This document shows, piece by piece, positions 5,948-9,343 of a stretch of DNA of 9,343 nt. The DNA is from Taibaiella sp047605615 (lineage in GTDB: Bacteria; Bacteroidota; Bacteroidia; Chitinophagales; Chitinophagaceae). Where the stretch lies: NCBI GenBank assembly GCA_047605615.1, contig JASGFI010000119.1, positions 1 through 9,343 on the forward strand, written 5' to 3'. A program made the translations under genes and the position numbers. Numbering within the stretch: the first letter of the stretch is position 1; each line of letters starts with the position of its first letter. Below the pieces are notes generated by a model. The model saw only the letters and a list, made by a program, of their open reading frames with translations, did not search any database and was not told the origin of the DNA.

Positions 5948-6919
5948 ATGAAAAAAATAGCATTGCTCACTTCCGGTGGCGACGCGCCGGGCATGAACGC
6001 GGCCATAAGGGCAGTAGTAAGAACAGCATTGTACAACAACCTGGAAGTGTACGGCATTCGCCGCGGCTACCAAGGCATGATAGACGGCGATATTTTTCAA
6101 ATGAACACTACCTCCGTTTCCAACATTATCCAAAGAGGGGGAACCATACTGAAAACCGCGCGCAGCAAAGAATTCCGCACGCCCGAAGGTCGTCAAAAAG
6201 CATTCGGGCAGCTAAACACTTTCGGCATAGAAGGACTGGTGCTGATAGGCGGCGACGGCACGTTTACGGGTGCCAACGTGTTTTTCAACGAACATTCCAT
6301 GCCTGCGGTGGGCATACCCGGCACTATCGACAAAGACATAGCCGGCACGGACTATACCCTTGGGTTCGACACGGCGGTAAACACCGCGGTGGAAGCCATA
6401 GACAAGATACGCGATACCGCCGAGGCGCACGACAGGATGTTTGTGGTGGAGGTCATGGGTCGCGATGCGGGCTACATAGCCATAAACAGTGGCATAGCCT
6501 GTGGTGCGGAAGACATCATGGTGCCGGAATACAGCACCGACTTCAATTCCATAATCGAAAGGATAAGCAACGACAGCCGCCGAAAGAAACTGGTAAACAT
6601 CATAGTAGTGGCCGAAGGCGACGATTTTGGAGGTGCCGAAGCGGTGAGGAAAAAGATAGTGGAACGCTTTCCCGAATTGGATGTGCGAGCCACGGTGCTG
6701 GGACACATACAACGCGGCGGCTCACCCACTTATTTGGACAGGGTAGCGGCCAGCCGCATGGGTTACGCCGCCGTAAACGCCCTGCTTAAAGGCCAAACCC
6801 AAGTAATGGTGGGTCTGGATAGGGACAAAATAGTATTTACCCCGTTCGACCACGCCATAAAGGAACACGCACCCATGGACATGGGACTGCTGAAAATGGC
6901 CAAAATCCTGGCATCATAA
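5948..6919 (+). CDS. pfkA: ATP-dependent 6-phosphofructokinase
   Basis: This 323-residue enzyme phosphorylates fructose-6-phosphate to fructose-1,6-bisphosphate in the cytoplasm, the committed step of glycolysis; the family acts as a tetramer. Landmarks in order: the ATP loop T-S-G-G-D-A-P-G-M-N (8-17), R-G-Y-Q-G (39-43), Arg72 in K-T-A-R-S, G-G-D-G-T (101-105), P-G-T-I-D-K-D (124-130) with catalytic Asp128, M-G-R-D-A-G (170-175), Glu223, and G-H-I-Q-R-G-G-S-P (252-260) with substrate-binding His253 and Arg256. Gly104 and Gly125 (not Asp and Lys) point to ATP rather than pyrophosphate as donor. Lys129 replaces the Asn usual in E. coli and Bacillus enzymes. The ATG at 5948 gives the standard start K-K-I-A-L-L-T-S-G-G; an in-frame TTG at 5891 lies inside the upstream repeat and was rejected. 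The T9SS gene 216 bases upstream has no evident link. Confidence 0.97.
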   Translation: MKKIALLTSGGDAPGMNAAIRAVVRTALYNNLEVYGIRRGYQGMIDGDIFQMNTTSVSNIIQRGGTILKTARSKEFRTPEGRQKAFGQLNTFGIEGLVLIGGDGTFTGANVFFNEHSMPAVGIPGTIDKDIAGTDYTLGFDTAVNTAVEAIDKIRDTAEAHDRMFVVEVMGRDAGYIAINSGIACGAEDIMVPEYSTDFNSIIERISNDSRRKKLVNIIVVAEGDDFGGAEAVRKKIVERFPELDVRATVLGHIQRGGSPTYLDRVAASRMGYAAVNALLKGQTQVMVGLDRDKIVFTPFDHAIKEHAPMDMGLLKMAKILAS

Positions 6920-7013
6920 GCTGTTCTGGTTTTCATTTGTAAATAATTAGGGCGGGGCGAACGGGCGTGCGCCCAAGCGGAGCAGAAAGTAAAAACGTAA
7001 CCGGAAACAGCTT
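6918..7013 (+). terminator. Possible structured 3' end of the pfkA transcript
   Basis: AAGCTGTT (6918-6925, overlapping the stop codon) pairs with AACAGCTT (7006-7013). CTGG (6926-6929) can extend it with CCGG (7001-7004) across a one-base bulge. A GC hairpin, GGGC-gtgc-GCCC (6963-6974), sits inside. Only a short TCTT follows, so termination is uncertain. Confidence 0.3.
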
Positions 7014-7192
7014 TCTTAAATGCGTAACTCAGCGGTCAAAAAGTGAGTAATGGAAATTCTATTATACTGCACACCGGATAGTTTTGTGCAATAAATATCG
7101 CGCCAAGACACAGAGGAACTTGATTGCCCATGTTGGCAATACTGTTCAGTCTCCTTGCCAAAACAACCATGTAAAAACACAATTACGGCCCC

Positions 7193-7250
7193 CTTGTCAT
7201 CCTGAAAGGAACTAAAAAACACCCTGCATAGACCCTTACAGGGTGACAAG
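7193..7250. repeat. Imperfect 58-base palindromic repeat
   Basis: The ends CTTGTCATCCT (7193-7203) and AGGGTGACAAG (7240-7250) are inverted with one mismatch. An inner pair ACCCTG/CAGGGT (7221-7226 with 7239-7244) offers a competing hairpin. The CTTGTCATCC end recurs at 9293-9302, marking it as one of the dispersed repeats. Confidence 0.6.
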
Positions 7251-7390
7251 AGCGGGGGCGAAAAGATTTTTCTTGAATGTCGCACAAGGGGCCAACGAAG
7301 TCCGATTGCACATTGTTACCCGGTGCGAAGTATATTTATGATAAAGGAGATAAAGCAATTCGGGCGGACAAAGAAATACAAATACCCTTG

Positions 7391-7424
7391 ACGCAGATTG
7401 ACCAATTGGTCTCCTGCGTTTTTT
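7391..7424 (+). terminator. Intrinsic terminator without an assigned gene
   Basis: ACGCAG (7391-7396) pairs with CTGCGT (7414-7419); inside, GACC-aatt-GGTC (7400-7411) forms the tip. Six Ts follow (7419-7424). No rightward gene precedes it closely; pfkA ends 470 bases earlier. Directly upstream are TATATTTA (7331-7338, near the TAnnTTTG pattern), with TTG at 7306-7308 or 7313-7315, and a 17-codon frame from ATG 7338 to the stop at 7389-7391. These fit a small RNA or tiny gene of 50-90 bases, or the last scrap of a lost gene. Confidence 0.6.
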
Positions 7425-7492
7425 ACGCAACGGTATTACCCCGTTGTGCAAGTGTAGTTAAATCGTAATGTTTTGACATGATGATTTGGAGG

Positions 7493-7558
7493 TGTCATTC
7501 TGAACGAAACGAAGTGCAGTGAAGAATCTCAGAGATTCCTCCTGTCATCGGAATGACA
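7493..7558. repeat. 66-base palindromic repeat, GTCATTCTGAACG type
   Basis: The ends TGTCATTCTGA (7493-7503) and TCGGAATGACA (7548-7558) are inverted with one mismatch. The centre is a perfect hairpin, GAATCT-cag-AGATTC (7524-7538). The left half (GTCATTCTGAACG...GTGAAGAATCT) is a word seen dispersed in many bacterial genomes. It lies 60 bases past the transporter gene stop, where it could act as an mRNA end structure. Confidence 0.75.
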
Positions 7559-7617
7559 TTTTAAACAGATTTAACTATATGCAACAAAACGTTCATGAAA
7601 GATTTAGACAAAACTCC

Positions 7618-8883
7618 TTACATCATTATCCCCACTATGCAGGCCGACAGGTAAGAGGCCAAGGTGCCGCATAGCAAGGCTTTCAGCCCCAAACGGGCAA
7701 GGTCGGCGCGGCGTTCCGGCGCCAATGCGCCGATGCCGCCTATCTGCATACCCACGCTGCTGAAGTTGGCAAAACCGCAAATTGCGGTGGAAACTATGGC
7801 AATGCCTTTTTGCGTTTTCACGAAACCCGGAATGCCGGTAAGGTTCTTGAAGGCCAGGAACTCGTTCACCGTAAGTTTTTGCCCCAACAAAGTGGCCACG
7901 TTGTTGATGTCTTCCTTGGGCACGCCCATGGCCCATGCAAAGGGATAGAACAATTTGCCAAATATCCAATCGAGCGACAGGTCGAAGTCCGGGCGGAACA
8001 AATGCCCCACCGTGAGCAACAAATAATCCATCATGGCTATCAGGGCTATGAAGCCAATCAGCATGGCTATTACGTTCATAGCTATCTTGAAGCCGTCGCC
8101 CGCACCGTGGCTTATGGCATCTATCAGGTTGGTGTATTGGCTTTTCACCTCCAGTTTTACCTGGCCCATGGTCTGCGACGGCTCCGTTTCCGGAAACACG
8201 ATTTTTGAAATGACCAAGGCGCCCGGTGCAGCCATGAGGCTGGCCATGATTAAGGTCGGTGCAAGGTTCATGCCCGCCTCGGCCCCCATATTGGCGTACA
8301 CGATTAATATGCCCCCGGCTATGCACGCCAGGCTGCCGCTCATGGAGGCCAGCAGTTCGCTTTTGGTCATGCCTGCCAAGTAAGGCCGTATCATCACCTG
8401 CGCCTCTATCTGGCCCACGAATGCGCTGGCTACATTGCTCAACGCCTCTGCCCCGCTTACCCGCATGATGAAGTTCATGCCTTTGGCAATTGCGGCCACT
8501 ATGCGTTGCATGATGCCCAGATGGTATAAAATGGCCACCAACACACACACCAAGACAATGGTAGCCGTCACGTTGAAGGCAAACACAAATGCGCCGGGCG
8601 TGCGGTAGTCCTGCGCTGCGCCGTCGCGGCCAATGGTGGCCAGGCCGCCATATACGAAATTGGTGCCCTCTTTGGCAAATTGCTCTATCTTTTGCATGCC
8701 CTTGCCCAAGAAGCCAAAGAACTTTTGCACGGGCGTTACTTTCATGATGAGTACCGCTATTAGGAACTGCAAGCCCAATCCCGACAGCACGAGGCGGAGG
8801 TTTATCCTTTTTTTGTTGTTGGAAAAAAGAAAGGCTATAGCCAAAATCAGGGCGATGCCAATGATGCCGATGAAGCGTTGCAT
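7618..8883 (-). CDS. Concentrative nucleoside transporter, CNT (NupC) family
   Basis: This 421-residue inner-membrane protein should import nucleosides by symport with H+ or Na+. It shows the N-terminal helices (3-20, 31-47), the variable soluble-like stretch 48-100, and the transport core from about 100. The CNT signature G-x-K-x3-N-E-F-x-A-F is present at 334-345 (Leu in place of the usual Val). By comparison with Vibrio cholerae CNT, substrate-site residues map to Gln158-Ile159-Glu160, Glu341, Phe371, Asn373 and Ser376 (F-A-N-F-S-S). Ile159 stands where that protein has Thr, which may shift base preference; this is inference. Thus nucleoside transport is firm but the substrate range and coupling ion are not. 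ATG 8883 begins the first membrane helix properly; an in-frame ATG at 8925 lies upstream of the predicted transcription start. The gene is alone on its strand here, with no nucleoside phosphorylase nearby. Confidence 0.95.
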   Translation of the reverse strand: MQRFIGIIGIALILAIAFLFSNNKKRINLRLVLSGLGLQFLIAVLIMKVTPVQKFFGFLGKGMQKIEQFAKEGTNFVYGGLATIGRDGAAQDYRTPGAFVFAFNVTATIVLVCVLVAILYHLGIMQRIVAAIAKGMNFIMRVSGAEALSNVASAFVGQIEAQVMIRPYLAGMTKSELLASMSGSLACIAGGILIVYANMGAEAGMNLAPTLIMASLMAAPGALVISKIVFPETEPSQTMGQVKLEVKSQYTNLIDAISHGAGDGFKIAMNVIAMLIGFIALIAMMDYLLLTVGHLFRPDFDLSLDWIFGKLFYPFAWAMGVPKEDINNVATLLGQKLTVNEFLAFKNLTGIPGFVKTQKGIAIVSTAICGFANFSSVGMQIGGIGALAPERRADLARLGLKALLCGTLASYLSACIVGIMM

Positions 8884-8911
8884 GTGGTGCTTATTTTGAA
8901 AATTTGTGATT

Positions 8912-8943
8912 GCAACATAGAACATTAGCCGAAATATTGCAAA
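8912..8943 (-). promoter_or_regulatory. Probable promoter of the nucleoside transporter gene
   Basis: Reading leftward, TTTG (8943-8940) is followed after 20 bases by TATGTTGC (8919-8912), close to TAnnTTTG. Transcription would begin near 8906, with a leader of about 22 bases before ATG 8883. Confidence 0.4.
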
Positions 8944-8958
8944 TTAATCGTAAGAACC

Positions 8959-9064
8959 CGGCCGGCACACGGACTATTCCCGGCGAAGCTAAATGCACCC
9001 GGCTCGTGTTCCTGCATATTACCTAAAAAAAGGTGGTCTCACTTAGTCCGCGGCCGTCTTTTTT
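8959..9064 (+). ncRNA. Structured element ending in a T tract, candidate small RNA
   Basis: The two ends pair: CGGCCG (8959-8964) with CGGCCG (9051-9056), a five-base bulge (8965-8969), then CGGACTA (8970-8976) with TAGTCCG (9044-9050). That is 13 pairs closing 67 inner bases, directly followed by TCTTTTTT (9057-9064). Inner stems are weaker (ATGCA 8993-8997 with TGCAT 9013-9017; ACCT/AGGT around an A run near 9021-9034). End pairing plus a T run is typical of a discrete small RNA, or of a terminator with a large loop. It matches no riboswitch, SRP RNA, 6S RNA or tmRNA core that I know. Read leftward, it lies upstream of the transporter promoter. No clear rightward promoter was found. Confidence 0.35.
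8990..9000 (+). repeat. Single copy of the 11-base word TAAATGCACCC
   Basis: The same word stands at 9265-9275, and its inverse complement at 9147-9157, where the two form the ends of the 129-base element. This third copy lies inside the structured element upstream of the transporter gene. It may be a solo end of an excised or decayed copy, or a protein-binding site. Confidence 0.4.
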
Positions 9065-9065
9065 G

Positions 9066-9146
9066 TTGGCATACTCCGGCTTCAAATATTGTTCAGGATG
9101 GGCATTTTACGATACATTGAAATGAATTTTACAACATTGTTAAGAT
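9066..9146. other. Featureless spacer
   Basis: A/T-rich sequence in which I see no gene, promoter match, repeat or stable hairpin. Confidence 0.5.
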
Positions 9147-9275
9147 GGGTGCATTTAAAATTGTCGCTGTTCGTCATTGCGAACGCAGTGAAGCAATCCA
9201 GTAAATAAGCTCTCTGGATTGCTTCGTACCTCGCAATGACGTGGTGTATTATAAAACACATTTTTAAATGCACCC
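9147..9275. mobile_element. MITE-like 129-base element with perfect 14-base inverted ends
   Basis: GGGTGCATTTAAAA (9147-9160) and TTTTAAATGCACCC (9262-9275) are perfect inverted ends. They enclose the 70-base palindrome at 9172-9241. There is no internal gene, and size and form match a miniature inverted-repeat element. No target-site duplication is evident at the borders (left flank ...AAGAT, right flank TCGCA...). It may instead be a composite of two nested repeats. Confidence 0.5.
9172..9241. repeat. 70-base palindromic repeat, GTCATTGCGAACG type
   Basis: The outer arms CGTCATTGCGA (9172-9182) and TCGCAATGACG (9231-9241) are perfect. The inner arms AAGCAATCCAG (9191-9201) and CTGGATTGCTT (9214-9224) are also perfect, around a 12-base loop. 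The two helices are joined by an uneven interior loop. This is a recognisable dispersed repeat whose translation often appears in databases as spurious peptides (R-Y-E-A-I-Q, F-A-M-T). Confidence 0.85.
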
Positions 9276-9290
9276 TCGCAGCGAGGGTGC
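9270..9290. repeat. Perfect 10-base-pair hairpin
   Basis: GCACCCTCGC (9270-9279) and GCGAGGGTGC (9281-9290) are perfect inverted repeats around one base. The left arm overlaps the right end of the 129-base element, so GCACCC there can pair either locally or with 9147-9152. Confidence 0.7.
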
Positions 9291-9293
9291 TCT

Positions 9294-9343
9294 TGTCATC
9301 CCGAACGCGCTGTCATCCCGAACGCAGTGAGGGAACTCAAAGA
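9294..9343 (+). repeat. Tandem copies of a GTCATCCCGAACGC repeat, cut by the window edge
   Basis: TGTCATCCCGAACGC occurs at 9294-9308 and 9311-9325, a 17-base period. The second copy continues as AGTGAGGGAACTC, parallel to AGTGAAGCAATCC in the 9172 palindrome. The matching right half would lie beyond the window. Confidence 0.65.

Larger units (their letters stand above)
6920..7617. other. Gene-poor convergent region between pfkA and the transporter gene
   Basis: Nearly 700 bases lie between the ends of two convergent genes. The region holds the pfkA 3' structure, two dispersed palindromic repeats (7193-7250 and 7493-7558), a terminator without a gene (7391-7424) and a small hairpin CAACGG/CCGTTG (7428-7433 with 7441-7446). 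Open frames of up to 89 codons exist on both strands, but they run through the palindromes and show no protein-like pattern. Confidence 0.6.

Noticed and set aside
7277..7468. 63-codon open frame on the + strand
   Set aside because: It reads straight through the hairpin and T tract at 7391-7424, which a real gene would not be expected to contain.
7193..7558. CRISPR array
   Set aside because: The palindromes are few, differ from each other and have no regular spacers; no cas gene is present.
7604..8548. 314-codon open frame on the - strand
   Set aside because: It is an out-of-frame shadow of the transporter gene, rich in His, Arg and Gly with no membrane segments or motif.
8884..9064. Purine, cobalamin or other known riboswitch upstream of the transporter gene
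   Set aside because: I searched by eye for the core motifs of the purine, cobalamin, TPP, FMN and fluoride classes on both strands and found none.
9082..9273. 63-codon open frame on the - strand
   Set aside because: It runs through the 9172-9241 palindrome. Its R-Y-E-A-I-Q and F-A-M-T stretches are the known translation artefact of that repeat.

Overview
The window looks like ordinary chromosomal sequence from a member of the phylum Bacteroidota, perhaps near the Chitinophagaceae or Sphingobacteriia. Three things point there. One protein ends in a type IX secretion (T9SS) sorting domain, a system restricted to this phylum. Five genes have the Bacteroidota promoter signature (TAnnTTTG, or a near match, with or without an upstream TTG/TTTG). 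Genes lack Shine-Dalgarno sequences and start after A/T-rich leaders. The closer placement is impression only. No tRNA, rRNA, CRISPR array, phage or defence module is visible.

Layout, left to right. A small cysteine-rich lipoprotein gene (+) ends in a terminator that probably works in both directions. Four leftward genes follow: an acyl carrier protein, a periplasmic TPR protein, a GNAT-fold protein and mannose-6-phosphate isomerase (manA). Each has its own exact TAnnTTTG box, so they look like separate units rather than one operon. A short piece that may be an old transposase N-terminus lies between the GNAT gene and manA. Two rightward genes follow: a T9SS-sorted secreted protein and ATP-dependent 6-phosphofructokinase (pfkA). 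After about 700 bases without a convincing gene comes a leftward CNT-family nucleoside transporter.

Functionally this is housekeeping metabolism. ManA and PfkA meet at fructose-6-phosphate, one linking it to mannose and GDP-mannose synthesis and the other committing it to glycolysis. They lie on opposite strands with a gene between them, so nothing shows co-regulation. The transporter would bring in nucleosides with a cation gradient. The carrier protein stands alone, without synthase or acyltransferase partners in view.

The unusual content is in the noncoding DNA on both sides of the transporter gene. It holds at least four dispersed palindromic repeats sharing a GTCAT..GAACG core, a 129-base element with perfect 14-base inverted ends wrapped around one of these palindromes, an 11-base word present three times, a roughly 106-base structured element ending in a T tract, and an intrinsic terminator with no gene in front of it. 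These are the best candidates for something not covered by standard annotation. I did not find a coherent new multi-gene system.
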